A stretch of 64,000 nucleotides of DNA from an uncultured Gammaproteobacteria bacterium (GCA_902632305.1 CACPCG010000003.1:62001-126000), one strand, 5' to 3'; counted from the first letter of the stretch, positions 43,948-54,976 are shown. The notes: generated by a model from the letters alone, not told the origin. A program made the numbers and translations.

Positions 43948-45015
43948 CTAAATATTAAATCTAAAATATATCACATCCCCTTCTTGCACAAGATAATCTT
44001 TCCCTTCTTGTCTCCAAACACCATTATTTTTCGAGCCCTGCTCACCACCGAACTTAATATACTCATCATACGAGATAGTCTCCGCTCTTATAAAGCCTTT
44101 TTCAATATCAGAATGTATGATACCGGAGCATTCAGAAGCATTATAAGTTTTCTTTGCTGCCCATGCTCTACTCTCCTTCTCTCCTGATGTAAAAAATGTT
44201 TTCAAATCTAGTAAGTCATATCCAGTTTTAATTATTCTCTCAAGAGCAGTCTCACTCATTCCTAAATCTTGAAGAAATATTTGTTGCTCTTCTGTGCTCA
44301 GACTAGCTATCTCTTGTTCTATAAGCGCATTTATGGGAACTACCATTTCAACCTCATTATCAGCTGTAAAATTTTCAATGTCTTTTATATTTTCGTCTAT
44401 ATTAGCTATAACAAACATAGGCTTGTTAGTTAGAAGTTTCAAATCTGTGAGCCCGCTCAAATTTTCGGTATAACTAAACTCCCTTGCAGGTTTCTCGTTC
44501 GATAAATGTTCTAGTAATTGTTCTATGTCGTTAATTAATTCATTTTTATTCTTAATCGGTCTTTTGGATTTTTTTAGATTATTCAAATATTTTTGTGTTA
44601 ACGTTATATCCGATAAAATTAATTCTAAATTTATATCTCTAAAATCAGATAAGGGATCTGGAGACCCGTTTACGTGTATAACATCATCATCTTGAAAAAA
44701 TCTCACAACATGAGCAATCACATCTGTTTTCATAATATGACTAAGAAATTCATTTCCTAACCCTTCACCTTCAGAGGCGCCTTTTATAAGTCCAGCGATA
44801 TCAACAAACTCAATTGCAGCATTAACAACTTTCTTTGATTTATTAATTTCTGCTAATTCTTTGAGTCTAGCATCTGGTACTTCTACAAATGCATTATTTG
44901 GATCTATTGTGCAGAATGGATAATTCTCCGCTGAGATGCTCTGTTTAGTAAGCAAATTAAAAATTGATGACTTGCCTACGTTGGGCATGCCTACTAAACC
45001 GCATTTAAAACTCAT
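43948..45015 (-). CDS. ychF: Redox-sensitive ATPase/GTPase YchF
   Basis: YchF (OLA1 type) is an Obg-family ATPase that interacts with ribosomes. In 355 residues it has the G1 loop GMPNVGKSS (9-17), the family DIAGLIKGASEGEGLGNEFL block and a C-terminal TGS-like domain (NGVWRQEGKDYLVQEGDVIYF). It is downstream of pth, in the usual pth-ychF order. Confidence 0.96.
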   Translation of the reverse strand: MSFKCGLVGMPNVGKSSIFNLLTKQSISAENYPFCTIDPNNAFVEVPDARLKELAEINKSKKVVNAAIEFVDIAGLIKGASEGEGLGNEFLSHIMKTDVIAHVVRFFQDDDVIHVNGSPDPLSDFRDINLELILSDITLTQKYLNNLKKSKRPIKNKNELINDIEQLLEHLSNEKPAREFSYTENLSGLTDLKLLTNKPMFVIANIDENIKDIENFTADNEVEMVVPINALIEQEIASLSTEEQQIFLQDLGMSETALERIIKTGYDLLDLKTFFTSGEKESRAWAAKKTYNASECSGIIHSDIEKGFIRAETISYDEYIKFGGEQGSKNNGVWRQEGKDYLVQEGDVIYFRFNI

Positions 45016-45018
45016 GAA

Positions 45019-45600
45019 TTATACACCATTGTTCTGATTCATCATCTTCGAAAAATTTCCATCAAATAAATCGTCCTTATGAGAGATTATTTTTGAAATG
45101 GATTCATCAATCACTTTGCGTTCTTCCTGTGTTGGCCTTCCTAAAACATAATTTACCGTTTCGGTTTTATCTCTAGGCTTGTCAATGCCTATTCTTAACC
45201 TCCAAAAATCTTTAGAGCCTATTTTTTCAATTATGCTATTGAGACCATTATGACCTCCACTTCCGCCTGAGAATTTAATTTTGATTTGTCCAACCTTCAA
45301 ATCCAAATCATCAAAGATAATTAGGATATTCTCTGGGTTTATATTTTTATTTTTAATGTATTTCACAAGAGGGCTTCCACTATCATTTATGTAAGTAAGT
45401 GGCTTCATTATGACTATTTTACCGCCATTAATATCGGATTCTAATATATCGGACTCATATTTTTTGTTAAATTTGAAGCCTTGATTTAAACTAGTTGAAA
45501 GCTGGTCTACGAGCCAAAAACCAACATTATGACGCGTATTTAATAAATGATTATCTGGATTACCGAGACCAACGATTAGTTTGATGTTACATTGGTTCAT
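45019..45600 (-). CDS. pth: Peptidyl-tRNA hydrolase
   Basis: Pth releases peptides from peptidyl-tRNA that falls off ribosomes. The 193-residue enzyme has VGLGNPDNHLLNTRHNVGF with the catalytic Asn and His, KPLTYINDSG and IIFDDLDLKVGQIKIKFSGG. It lies between rplY and ychF. Confidence 0.96.
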   Translation of the reverse strand: MNQCNIKLIVGLGNPDNHLLNTRHNVGFWLVDQLSTSLNQGFKFNKKYESDILESDINGGKIVIMKPLTYINDSGSPLVKYIKNKNINPENILIIFDDLDLKVGQIKIKFSGGSGGHNGLNSIIEKIGSKDFWRLRIGIDKPRDKTETVNYVLGRPTQEERKVIDESISKIISHKDDLFDGNFSKMMNQNNGV

Positions 45601-45626
45601 AGCAATGATGAGTCAACAAGAGAATC

Positions 45627-46319
45627 TTATTCCTTGTCCCCTTTTTCGTCTTTAACTTCTTTTGATTTCTCTTCCTCAGGCTCTTTTGCTGCGGCTTCAG
45701 CAGATTCTTCTGTCTGAGCTACTTCCTCTTCAATGACTTCCTCTACTGGTTTGTAACACTTAACAATTGCGGTATCGTGCTCTTTATCCTCGCCGCCGTG
45801 AAGTAAATCAACTCCTTCAGGTAATTTAACGTCGGTTATGTGTAAACTCTGATTTATGTCTAATTCAGTAACATCAACTTCAAGGTTCTCTGGTATATCT
45901 TTTGGTAAACATGTTACTTCTATCTCGGTCATTATGTGTGAAATTATCCCGCCTGAAATTTTTATTCCAACACATTTATCCTCATTAATAAACTTAAATG
46001 GAACATTGACGTTGACCTTCTTGTTTTTGTCAACGGCCAGAAAATCAATGTGAGTAATATTAGACTTTTGAGGATCTCTTTGAATGTCTTTTAGAATAAC
46101 TTCAATCTTGGTTTTGCCAATGTCAATATCAATCACGTTACTATAAAATTGAGGGTCCTTGCTTTGTTTCGTAAGTTCAAAACCATTAATCAGAATTGAA
46201 TGGTTCTCTGTTGCGCCATAAACCTCGGCTGGCACCATATTATCCTTCCTATATCTCTTTGAGGACCTTTTACCAAGATTATCCCTCTTTGTAGCTGATA
46301 AATTAAATTGTGATGACAT
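45627..46319 (-). CDS. rplY: 50S ribosomal protein L25 (CTC form)
   Basis: The N-terminal 95 residues are an L25 domain (NLGKRSSKRYRKDNMVPAEV, then DIQRDPQKSNITHIDFLAVD) and residues about 100-190 are the TL5/CTC beta domain. L25 binds 5S rRNA. The tail after residue 190 is very acidic with repeated Glu and Ala. It sits in the conserved prs-rplY-pth-ychF order, 30 bases from prs. Confidence 0.94.
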   Translation of the reverse strand: MSSQFNLSATKRDNLGKRSSKRYRKDNMVPAEVYGATENHSILINGFELTKQSKDPQFYSNVIDIDIGKTKIEVILKDIQRDPQKSNITHIDFLAVDKNKKVNVNVPFKFINEDKCVGIKISGGIISHIMTEIEVTCLPKDIPENLEVDVTELDINQSLHITDVKLPEGVDLLHGGEDKEHDTAIVKCYKPVEEVIEEEVAQTEESAEAAAKEPEEEKSKEVKDEKGDKE

Positions 46320-46349
46320 ATTATATTTCCTAAAAAAGTTGATTATACA

Positions 46350-47303
46350 CTAATCCATGAAAAGTGTACTAACAGATTCTTTATTATGTATTCTTCTAAT
46401 GGTTTCAGCTAACATCTCTGAGACTGTAATTTGTCTTATTTGGCCTATATCACTTGCGGCGCCATTAAGCGGTATAGTATCTGTGACAATAATCTCATCT
46501 AATTGTGATTTTTCGATATTTTCATAAGCTTTCCCAGAGAATACAGGATGTGTTATATACGAGTAAACTGCTTTTGCACCTCGCTCTTTCAGAGCTTTAG
46601 CAGCGCCACATAATGTTCCAGCAGTATCAACTATGTCATCAACCATTATGCATGTTGCATCACTCACATCACCAATTATTTGCATTACCTCAGAAACATT
46701 AGCCTCTGGTCTTCGTTTGTCGACTATTGCTAACTCACAATTAAGTTGCTTTGCTAACGCTCTAGCTCTGACAACACCTCCAATATCTGGTGAGACAACC
46801 ACAGGATTTGTGTATTTTTGCTTGTAAATATCTGCAACAAAAAGAGGCGTGGCATAAATGTTGTCTACAGGTATATCAAAAAATCCTTGAATTTGGTCAG
46901 AGTGCAAGTCAACAGTTAATAAACGGTCAATGTCCATACTCGCAATCATGTTTGCCACAACCTTAGCAGATATTGGGACTCTTGCTGAACGGACTCTTCG
47001 GTCTTGTCGCGAATAACCAAAATATGGGATCACGGCCGTAATCCTATCTACGGATGAACGTCTGAGTGCATCAGTCATGATCATTAGTTCCATAAGATTA
47101 TCATTCGTTGGCTTACATGTTGGTTGAATGATAAAAATATCCTGCCCTCTCACATTCTCTTGTATCTCAACTGAAATCTCTCCATCACTGAAAGTTGTAA
47201 CACTTGCTTTCCCAACAGAAATGTTAAGGCATTTTGCAACATCATTTCCGAGCTGTTGGTTTGAATTTCCGGAGAATATCATTAATGGTTGTTCATTTTT
47301 CAT
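46350..47303 (-). CDS. prs: Ribose-phosphate pyrophosphokinase
   Basis: Prs makes PRPP for nucleotide, histidine and tryptophan synthesis. The 317-residue protein starts at ATG 47303, where AAAGGTGAAAG supplies the ribosome site. A longer open frame to 47390 runs through tRNA-Gln and is not used. Signatures are [27 protein letters not shown] (ATP site), [12 protein letters not shown] and the PRPP-binding [11 protein letters not shown]. Confidence 0.97.
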   Translation of the reverse strand: MKNEQPLMIFSGNSNQQLGNDVAKCLNISVGKASVTTFSDGEISVEIQENVRGQDIFIIQPTCKPTNDNLMELMIMTDALRRSSVDRITAVIPYFGYSRQDRRVRSARVPISAKVVANMIASMDIDRLLTVDLHSDQIQGFFDIPVDNIYATPLFVADIYKQKYTNPVVVSPDIGGVVRARALAKQLNCELAIVDKRRPEANVSEVMQIIGDVSDATCIMVDDIVDTAGTLCGAAKALKERGAKAVYSYITHPVFSGKAYENIEKSQLDEIIVTDTIPLNGAASDIGQIRQITVSEMLAETIRRIHNKESVSTLFMD

Positions 47304-47317
47304 GACTTTCACCTTTA

Positions 47318-47389
47318 CTGGGGTGGAAGGATTCGAACCTCCGAATGACGGGATCAAAACCCGCTGCCTTACCGCTTGGCGACACCCCA
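47318..47389 (-). tRNA. tRNA-Gln (TTG anticodon)
   Basis: The sequence folds like E. coli tRNA-Gln: acceptor TGGGGTG with CACCCCA, anticodon loop TTTTGAT giving TTG, and T-arm GGAGG with TTCGAAT. The discriminator is G and CCA is not encoded. It lies between ispE and prs, its usual place. A GatCAB amidotransferase is also encoded here. Confidence 0.96.
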
Positions 47390-47499
47390 AGATAAATTTG
47401 TCTATAATATATCAAGAGTATCTCAGATTTTCTAGGTCCTTCATAACTATATCTAGAATAGCACAAAATCTAATCCCTGAATAATTTTGTGTGAATACT

Positions 47500-48300
47500 T
47501 CAATACGATGTAATCAATTTAACATTGTATTTTTTTGGTATCCTCTCAAAGACTTCTTTTGCTTTGGAAATATCATTTTCAGCAATAAATAGAGTGCCTC
47601 CTGATCCACTAAGATACACCGGACCAAATTTTTCCAAAATACTATTCATTTTTTTTATTGATGGATATTTTCTGAGAACTAAACTTTTGAATGTATTAGA
47701 AATATGACCATTTAAGAAGTCCTCATATGAAGAAGACACCCTATTACTCTCGATAGAAATCCCATCATACATCTCACTAGTTGATACCCTATGTTTGCTA
47801 AATGCCATAATAAACACGCATGGTGAGATATAAATATTTGTCAGAATATCTCCTTTCCCTTCAACCCATGCGTTCTTATTATTAATAAAAAATGGGACAT
47901 CTGATCCAACTGAACTTGCAAGTTTAATAAGTTTATCTTTGCTGAGATTAAGATCAAAAATTACATTTAATGCGTGTAAAGTCGTTGCGGCATTTGAACT
48001 ACCTCCACCTAAGCCAGACCCTAAGGGGATTCTTTTCTGCAGTTGAATGTCGATTCCAATTTTATGTCCCAGAACTCTATCTTCAATAACTGAGATGGAT
48101 TTCTTAATTATATTATTTTTCTCTAACTCTCTGATATTAGATTTTATACAACATTGGTTGTCTCTCCTTTTTTTGAATGTGAGAGTATCGTAAAGATTTA
48201 TGAATTGGAATAAACTTTGAATATTATGAAACCCGTCTTTTCTTTTTTCTAGGATATTAATAAAGCGATTAACTTTGGCGTATGATTTAAATCGGTGCAT
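47500..48300 (-). CDS. ispE: 4-diphosphocytidyl-2-C-methyl-D-erythritol kinase
   Basis: IspE phosphorylates CDP-methylerythritol in isoprenoid synthesis. The 266-residue GHMP kinase has KSYAKVNRFINIL at the start and the ATP loop PLGSGLGGGSSNAAT. The C-terminal LSGSGGTLFIAEND follows. ATG 48300 is preferred to a GTG one codon upstream. It overlaps the TPR gene by 14 bases; lolB, which usually lies between them, is absent. Confidence 0.95.
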   Translation of the reverse strand: MHRFKSYAKVNRFINILEKRKDGFHNIQSLFQFINLYDTLTFKKRRDNQCCIKSNIRELEKNNIIKKSISVIEDRVLGHKIGIDIQLQKRIPLGSGLGGGSSNAATTLHALNVIFDLNLSKDKLIKLASSVGSDVPFFINNKNAWVEGKGDILTNIYISPCVFIMAFSKHRVSTSEMYDGISIESNRVSSSYEDFLNGHISNTFKSLVLRKYPSIKKMNSILEKFGPVYLSGSGGTLFIAENDISKAKEVFERIPKKYNVKLITSY

Positions 48301-49981
48301 CACTTTTTAATGATTCCAATTTTTCGATTAATATTTTCTCGTTAGGTGAGTCATCTTTAATTTTTGTGAGAATATCATTGAATTCTTTATAACGACCTAT
48401 TTTTAAAAGTATTTGACAATAGTGTTCAATAATTTCCGGATCTTTATCTTTCATAAATGCAATTCTTGAGTATTTATATGCTTGCTCATAGTCTCCCTTC
48501 ATAAAATATATCCAACTCATGCTGTCAATGATTGCTGCATTACCTGGATCGTAACTATATGCCTCGGTGATGTAACCAAGAGCATCTTCAAACCTATTAG
48601 TGTGAATTGTTAAACTATAACCAAGAGCATTTAATGTATTTGTATTTTTTTTGTCTTGATTAAGAATTTCTAACAAATCTCTCTCCATTTCATCTATGTT
48701 TCCCAGGGATTCAGATGCCATGGCTCTTGAGTATAAGACAGATATATCATTAGGATGACTATCTAAATGATTTGATGTTATGTCATATACTCTATCATAA
48801 TATTTATTTTCTCTTAGAAGAGAAATTTTTTTCATTAATAGTTGAATCTTGTCATTGTAAATATTTATTTCTTTTTGACGAACTGTTAAATAATCATAAG
48901 CTTTCTCTATACCATGAAGTTTACTTATTGAGGTACCAGTATTGATTATTGCTGGTATTTTAAAATTATAATCTTGTATTCTCTCAAAATGTGAAATTGA
49001 CTCTTCATAGTTTTTCTTACTTAGATCCAGCATTCCTCTAAGAAATTCAACTTTATCGTTCATTGAAACAATTGAAGATAAATATTTCTCAGATAAGTCA
49101 TAAAATTTGTTTTCGTATAATATTCGAGAAACTTCAAAAATAATTTCCTCGTCATTAGGGGAAATATCTAGAACAAGCTTAATCACATTATCAGCTTTCT
49201 TTCTTTTTTTTTGGATTAAATATATTTCCAGTAATTCAATATAAACCTGCTTATCAATAATTTTCTTATCCTCAAGATAATTCTCTAAAATTGATTGGGC
49301 TATGTTTGGCTGATTAATTAAAATATGAGAATTAGCATATAGTCGAACTAAATTCCTTTCATTGAGATTGTCGATTTGTTCGATTAACTCAATTGTTTGA
49401 ATCGGCATATTATACGAGTATAATAACTCAACAAACGATAAAGCAAATTCCTGAGAGGGGTTTAACTTAAATTTTTCGCTAAGAAAATTAATAACATTTA
49501 ATCGATTTTTATTCTCTAAGAAATAAAAGAAAAGTCTTGAGTAGTCTACTTTAGATTCAACTTGATTAAAGTCTATATACTGATTATAAAAAAATTCTGC
49601 AGATTCAAGATCATTACTTTCTAACGACGCTATTAAACCGAGTTTAATCGATTCGCTAGATTTTTGTATCTTGTTCCAATGTTTTGAAATTGCCTGAGCA
49701 TCTTTATAACGATATTGATCAATGGCTAACCTAGATACCTTCTCATATAGCTTAATATCCCTGATGTCCCTCATATCTCTCATAAATAAATTTAATGCTT
49801 GGCTATTTCTCTCTCTATCAAGTGCCATGCGTATATATAATGAATTGAATAATCTCTTGTATTTATTATTATATTCTTTCCCATAATCTCTGGGTGGTTC
49901 AATGGAGTCAGCGATTTCTTGCTCTGAACAACTGCCTAAAAATATTAGTAAAAAAAGCGGTAAAAATCTCAAATATTTCAT
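48287..49981 (-). CDS. TPR-repeat lipoprotein
   Basis: The gene starts at ATG 49981; a much longer frame upstream would run into divergent hemA. The signal peptide ends in a canonical lipobox, LGSC (Cys18). About 545 further residues are TPR-like helices (VLYSRAMASESLGN, LNALGYSLTIHTNRFEDALG and DPGNAAIIDSMSWIYFMKGD). Pseudomonads have a TPR protein in this place opposite hemA, of unknown role, thought to be at the outer membrane. Confidence 0.85.
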   Translation of the reverse strand: MKYLRFLPLFLLIFLGSCSEQEIADSIEPPRDYGKEYNNKYKRLFNSLYIRMALDRERNSQALNLFMRDMRDIRDIKLYEKVSRLAIDQYRYKDAQAISKHWNKIQKSSESIKLGLIASLESNDLESAEFFYNQYIDFNQVESKVDYSRLFFYFLENKNRLNVINFLSEKFKLNPSQEFALSFVELLYSYNMPIQTIELIEQIDNLNERNLVRLYANSHILINQPNIAQSILENYLEDKKIIDKQVYIELLEIYLIQKKRKKADNVIKLVLDISPNDEEIIFEVSRILYENKFYDLSEKYLSSIVSMNDKVEFLRGMLDLSKKNYEESISHFERIQDYNFKIPAIINTGTSISKLHGIEKAYDYLTVRQKEINIYNDKIQLLMKKISLLRENKYYDRVYDITSNHLDSHPNDISVLYSRAMASESLGNIDEMERDLLEILNQDKKNTNTLNALGYSLTIHTNRFEDALGYITEAYSYDPGNAAIIDSMSWIYFMKGDYEQAYKYSRIAFMKDKDPEIIEHYCQILLKIGRYKEFNDILTKIKDDSPNEKILIEKLESLKSDAPI

Positions 49982-50039
49982 AATAATAGTATAATATAGC
50001 ACATAGGAATTTAAACTGGTCGATGAAGAGGAGAGATCA

Positions 50040-51281
50040 ATGACCATAAATATATTGGGTATTAACCATAAAAATACTCCTATAGAGGTTAGAGAAAAGT
50101 TACTTTTTAACAAAAAGTCCATGCCGAGCGCTCTTGATGACATTAAAAAGATTGATGGTGTCAATGAGGTAGTTCTTGTCTCAACCTGCAACAGGACAGA
50201 GATATACACTGAAAATGAAAGGGATAACAGCTCTGTATTAACTTGGTTGAAACGACAACACCCTACTGAAGATATCTCAGTATATACTTACAACCACCAA
50301 GGTGAGAGAGCAGTCAAACACCTTTTTGAGGTTGCCTCAGGTGTAGATTCAATGGTGGTTGGTGAAAATGAAATTTTTGGGCAGGTAAAACACGCATACA
50401 AAATCGCAGATGAGCAAAAAACAGTTAACTCTACTCTTAAAAAATTATTTGAATTCACGTTTTCTGTAGCAAAAGAGATTAGAACAGATACAGATATAGG
50501 TTCCAATCCAGTGTCATTTATGTTCACTGCAATGAGTTTAGTTAAAAAGATATTTGATAATCTAGAATCTAAGACTGCTACGGTGTTGGGATCAGGGCAC
50601 ATGAGCCAACTCGCACTTAAATATCTACAGACACATAATTTATCAGATATAAGATTAACAAACCATAGCCCTGAAAAAGGTAAAAAGATTGCGCAGGAAA
50701 ACGATTGCTCTTACTCAAAAATACAATATCTGGGCAACCTTATATCAGTGAGTGACATAGTCATTTCAAGTACTTCCAGTACGACACCAGTAATTGGCAA
50801 AGGCTTAGTTGAGAGTTGTCTAAAAACCTCAAATAAATCACCGCTGGTCATAATAGATTTAGGTGTACCCAGAGATGTTGAGCCAGAAATCGCGCGCTTG
50901 GATAACGTTTACTTATACAGCATTGATGATTTAGGTAAAGTAATTGAGAATAATTACAAGATAAGGGAAAAAGCAGTTGTCGAAGCAAAAAAAATAATAG
51001 ATTATAAAATTAGTGAATTTAAAGATTGGCTTAAAGTAAGTCAAACGAATAATCTTCTAAAATCCTACAGAGGATATGTAGATGACATTACTTATGGAGC
51101 AGTAATTAAAACGAAGAAACTTATTGATTCAGGGCACAATATCGACGACGCATTAATGCAACTTGCAGAATCACTCAAGAATAAACTTACTCATGAAACA
51201 ACAACAAAAATTAGAGAAATCCTGCCTCTCCTAGATGAATCTACTGCAGAAAAAGCACAAGATATTTTTAAGAAAGAATAA
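50040..51281 (+). CDS. hemA: Glutamyl-tRNA reductase
   Basis: HemA reduces glutamyl-tRNA to glutamate 1-semialdehyde, the first step of haem synthesis. The 413-residue enzyme has the active-site STCNRTEIY with Cys50, GVDSMVVGENEIFGQVK and the Rossmann region VLGSGHMSQLALKYL. GAGGAGAG precedes the ATG. A TATAAT at 49990-49995 is a possible -10. It heads the hemA-prfA-prmC-gatCAB-mreBCD run of plus-strand genes. Confidence 0.97.
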   Translation: MTINILGINHKNTPIEVREKLLFNKKSMPSALDDIKKIDGVNEVVLVSTCNRTEIYTENERDNSSVLTWLKRQHPTEDISVYTYNHQGERAVKHLFEVASGVDSMVVGENEIFGQVKHAYKIADEQKTVNSTLKKLFEFTFSVAKEIRTDTDIGSNPVSFMFTAMSLVKKIFDNLESKTATVLGSGHMSQLALKYLQTHNLSDIRLTNHSPEKGKKIAQENDCSYSKIQYLGNLISVSDIVISSTSSTTPVIGKGLVESCLKTSNKSPLVIIDLGVPRDVEPEIARLDNVYLYSIDDLGKVIENNYKIREKAVVEAKKIIDYKISEFKDWLKVSQTNNLLKSYRGYVDDITYGAVIKTKKLIDSGHNIDDALMQLAESLKNKLTHETTTKIREILPLLDESTAEKAQDIFKKE

Positions 51282-51299
51282 GACTCTTATTAGTTAAAC

Positions 51300-52388
51300 A
51301 TGGAATTTGATAACGTCGATAAAGAGTTCTCAGGTCATGCAAAAGTTCTAAAAAGACTTAAAGACATGCTTCTGAGATTTAATGAAATCAACAAAATTCT
51401 TGAGGATCCTGAAACTTATAGTAATCATAAACTCGCTGAGACCCTCAACAAAGAGAGATCCGAATTAGATAAGCCAGCGAAATTGTTCCTTGAATACACG
51501 AATCTGATTGACGAGATTACTGACGCTAAAAATATGATAGAATTAGAGAAAGATGTAGAGATGCGACAACTTGCAAAAGATGATCTCGAATTAAGTCTAT
51601 CCAAAAAAATCAAATTAGAAAAAGATCTTGTTGATTTATTAACAAAAACTGATCCAAATGATGCTCGAGATATTTTTTTAGAGATTAGAGCTGGTACTGG
51701 GGGTGATGAGGCCGCAATATTCTGTGGTGATCTTTTCAGAATGTACAGCAAATACTTTGAAAAAAATTCTTGGACTGTCGAAGTAATAAATGTCACTGAA
51801 GCAGATCATGGCGGATATAGAGAAATAATTACTAAAATATTAGGAAACAATGTTTATGGTGATATGAAATTTGAATCGGGAACTCATAGAGTGCAAAGAG
51901 TTCCTAACACAGAAACTCAGGGAAGAATACATACATCTGCAGCGACGATTGCAATTTTACCCGTAATAAAAACAATTGATGAAATCGAGATAAATCCTAG
52001 TGACTTGAGGATTGATACATACAGAGCATCTGGTGCTGGTGGGCAACATGTAAATAAAACTGATTCAGCCGTAAGAGTTACTCATATCCCAACTGGTACG
52101 GTATCCGAATGCCAAGATGGACGATCACAACATAAAAATAAAGCTCAGGCATTAGAAATATTATATTCAAAACTGCTTGTTCGTGAACAAGAAATGCAAA
52201 AAAAAGAAACAGCAGAAGAAAGGAAACTTCTTGTGGGTAGTGGTGATAGGTCTGAGAGAATAAGAACTTATAATTTCCCTCAAGGAAGAATTACAGATCA
52301 TAGGATAAATTTGACATTGTACAAACTTGATCAGATTCTTGAGGGAAATATAGAGCCACTAATAGATGAACTTAAAAAATCAATGTGA
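51300..52388 (+). CDS. prfA: Peptide chain release factor 1
   Basis: RF1 reads UAA and UAG. The 362 residues include the anticodon-like PNT ([10 protein letters not shown], about 201) and the GGQ motif (247-249) in [16 protein letters not shown], which triggers peptide release and is methylated by PrmC. Length is normal. The following gene is its methyltransferase. Confidence 0.97.
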   Translation: MEFDNVDKEFSGHAKVLKRLKDMLLRFNEINKILEDPETYSNHKLAETLNKERSELDKPAKLFLEYTNLIDEITDAKNMIELEKDVEMRQLAKDDLELSLSKKIKLEKDLVDLLTKTDPNDARDIFLEIRAGTGGDEAAIFCGDLFRMYSKYFEKNSWTVEVINVTEADHGGYREIITKILGNNVYGDMKFESGTHRVQRVPNTETQGRIHTSAATIAILPVIKTIDEIEINPSDLRIDTYRASGAGGQHVNKTDSAVRVTHIPTGTVSECQDGRSQHKNKAQALEILYSKLLVREQEMQKKETAEERKLLVGSGDRSERIRTYNFPQGRITDHRINLTLYKLDQILEGNIEPLIDELKKSM

Positions 52389-52394
52389 GGATAA

Positions 52395-53234
52395 ATGAAA
52401 ACTTTTACGATTGAACATAATCTTGAGATGAATAAATCTTCCATCAAAAAGTCCCTCTTAGAATACTGTATGATGAATTGTTTGGGTAAACAGAAAAGTT
52501 ATTTATTTAGAGAACGCGCATACAAGTTAAAGAAAAATGAACAAGAAAAATTTAATGGGATGGTGCGAGCACTTAAATCATCAATACCTGTTGCGTATGT
52601 CCTTGGCAACCAACCCTTTTTTAATTACACTTTCGAAGTAAATAGCAATGTCCTTATACCTAGGCCAGAGACTGAGATTATGATATCTCATATTCTTGAT
52701 TGCGGTGATAAAATATATAAACGAACAGGAAATATGACAATACTAGATTTAGGTGCTGGCTCAGGATGTATAGGTTTAACAATAGCAGCAGAGAGAAAAA
52801 ATTGGAATGTCATTCTAACTGAAAAATTTTATAGTTGTGCTGATATCATTAAGCAAAATATGTTTGCGCTGAAAGTAACTAATTGTCATTTTATTATTAT
52901 GGATTGGCTAAGAGGCCTAAGAGAAAATTTGGCTGATATTATAGTATCAAACCCGCCATACATAGAGTATGAATCAATTCTCGTTGATGATAATGTTAAG
53001 AACTTTGAGCCTAATACAGCCCTTTTTGCTGAAGAAAAGGGATTATCAGACATAAAAAAAATTATCGAATCATCACAAGAAACTCTTAAGGAAAACGGTT
53101 ACCTTTTTCTCGAGAATGGATATGATCAATCTGATGATGTGGTAAATCTTCTTCGCGAACACGATTATAGAGACATACAAGTCTTTATGGATTATAATAA
53201 AATCCACAGATTCACATGCTCGAGAAAAATTTAA
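52395..53234 (+). CDS. prmC: Release factor glutamine methyltransferase
   Basis: PrmC methylates the Gln of the GGQ motif in release factors. The 279-residue protein has an N-terminal helical domain with YVLGNQPFFNYTFEVNSNVL, then RPETEIMISHIL, motif I ILDLGAGSGCIGLTIA and the active-site IVSNPPYIEYES. GAGGATAA precedes the ATG. It starts seven bases after prfA. Confidence 0.96.
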   Translation: MKTFTIEHNLEMNKSSIKKSLLEYCMMNCLGKQKSYLFRERAYKLKKNEQEKFNGMVRALKSSIPVAYVLGNQPFFNYTFEVNSNVLIPRPETEIMISHILDCGDKIYKRTGNMTILDLGAGSGCIGLTIAAERKNWNVILTEKFYSCADIIKQNMFALKVTNCHFIIMDWLRGLRENLADIIVSNPPYIEYESILVDDNVKNFEPNTALFAEEKGLSDIKKIIESSQETLKENGYLFLENGYDQSDDVVNLLREHDYRDIQVFMDYNKIHRFTCSRKI

Positions 53235-53235
53235 A

Positions 53236-53517
53236 ATGGATAAAGAAACAGTATCAAAAATAGCAAACCTTGCAAATATCGAATTAGATGACAGTAAGGT
53301 AAATGAAGTTGTGAATAATCTAGAAAAAATTCTTAAATTAGTCGATGAGATGAATTCAGTTGATACATCCAACTTGAATCCGATGTCGCATCCATTAAAC
53401 CTCAAACAAGAATTAAGAGATGATATTGTTTTGGAGCCGAATCAACGGGAATTATTTCAGGAGAACAGTCCGAATTCACATGATGGCTACTATATTGTTC
53501 CAAAAATTATAGATTGA
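53236..53517 (+). CDS. gatC: Asp/Glu-tRNA amidotransferase subunit C
   Basis: The 93-residue subunit starts [20 protein letters not shown] and has the [20 protein letters not shown] block, then a tail that folds onto GatA. GatCAB turns misacylated Glu-tRNA-Gln and Asp-tRNA-Asn into the correct forms. The gene lies one base after prmC and one base before gatA. Confidence 0.95.
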   Translation: MDKETVSKIANLANIELDDSKVNEVVNNLEKILKLVDEMNSVDTSNLNPMSHPLNLKQELRDDIVLEPNQRELFQENSPNSHDGYYIVPKIID

Positions 53518-53518
53518 T

Positions 53519-54966
53519 ATGGAAAATAAAACTCTTACAGAATTAACAGTAGAATTAAAATCAAAGAAAATTAGCTCATCCGAACTTACTAAGTATTATC
53601 TAGAAAAAATTAAAAAATATGACCCCAGATTAAATTCTTTTATCACTTTAACTGAAGAATTTGCCCTTAAGAAAGCATCTCAAATAGATACAGAAATTTC
53701 AAAAGGTAATTTTAAACCACTATCTGGAATACCAATTGCTCAAAAAGATATTTTTTGTACAAAAGGTGTTCGAACAACATGTGGATCAAAAATGCTGAGT
53801 AATTTCATCAGTCCATATGATGCTACTGTGATTCGTAAGCTTAATGAAGCAGGAACAGTTATGATAGGTAAAACAAACATGGATGAATTTGCAATGGGCT
53901 CATCTAATGAAACAAGTTATTTTGGTACAGTAAAGAATCCATGGGATTTAGAGAGAGTGCCCGGTGGTTCATCAGGCGGTTCTGCGGCTTGTGTGTCCGC
54001 AGGTTTAGCGCCTTGTGCTACTGGCACTGATACAGGTGGTTCAATAAGGCAGCCAGCCTCATTAACGGGAATTTGTGGACTCAAACCAACATATGGGAGA
54101 GTTTCTAGGTATGGGATGATTGCCTTTGCATCTAGTTTGGATCAAGCGGGCGTCTTCGCAAAAACGGCAGAAGATTGCGCTTTGCTCCTCACACACATGT
54201 CAGGGTATGACGAGCAGGACTCGACTTCCTCAAGAGAGAGTGTGCCAAATTACTTACAAGAGTGTAAAGCAGAATTTAAGGGAATGAAAATAGGTATTCC
54301 AAAAGAGTTTCTCGAGGGTCTTGATCATGATGTTCATTTAATATTTGATGAAGCAGTAAAACAACTTGAAAAAGTAAACTGTAAAATAGTAGAAATCAGC
54401 CTCAAGTCCTCAAAATTAGGTGTGTCAGCATATCAGGTTGTTGCTCCTGCGGAATGCTCTTCGAATCTTTCGAGATATGATGGGGTCCGTTTTGGTCATC
54501 GAACAAAAGATGCAGAGAATATTATTGAACTGTATAAGAAATCAAGGTCTGAGGGTTTTGGAGATGAAGTGAAAAGAAGAATACTTGTTGGAACATATGC
54601 ACTATCAGCTGGTTATTATGATGCGTATTATATAAAAGCACAAAAAATACGAAGTCTTATATCTAGAGAGTTCAAAGAAGCTTTCGACAAAGTCGACCTT
54701 ATCATTGGGCCAACTACCCCAGATGTTGCCTTTAAATTAGGGGAAAAATTAAATGATCCAATAGCAATGTATCTCTCCGATATCTTTACAGTAAGTACAA
54801 ACCTTGCGGGCTTACCTGCTATTTCCATACCTATGGGTATGAAAAAAAATCTCCCAACTGGTCTCCAAATTATTGGAGGTCATTTTCAAGAATCAAAATT
54901 ACTATCTCTTGCTCACGAATTTCAAAAAATGACAGATTGGCATCTGCAAAAACCGGATAATCAAAA

Positions 54967-54976
<10 letters not shown>
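53519..54976 (+). CDS. gatA: Glu-tRNA(Gln) amidotransferase subunit A
   Basis: GatA releases ammonia from glutamine for GatB. The amidase signature is complete: Lys76 in IAQKDIFC, Ser151 in [11 protein letters not shown] and Ser175 in [14 protein letters not shown]. The length of 485 is normal. It overlaps gatB by ten bases. Confidence 0.97.

Noticed and set aside
47304-47390. N-terminal extension of prs by 29 residues
   Set aside because: It reads through the tRNA-Gln gene. A ribosome site precedes ATG 47303, and the protein from there matches Prs.
49982-50209. Long N-terminal extension of the TPR lipoprotein
   Set aside because: It covers the divergent hemA start. The canonical lipoprotein signal begins at ATG 49981.
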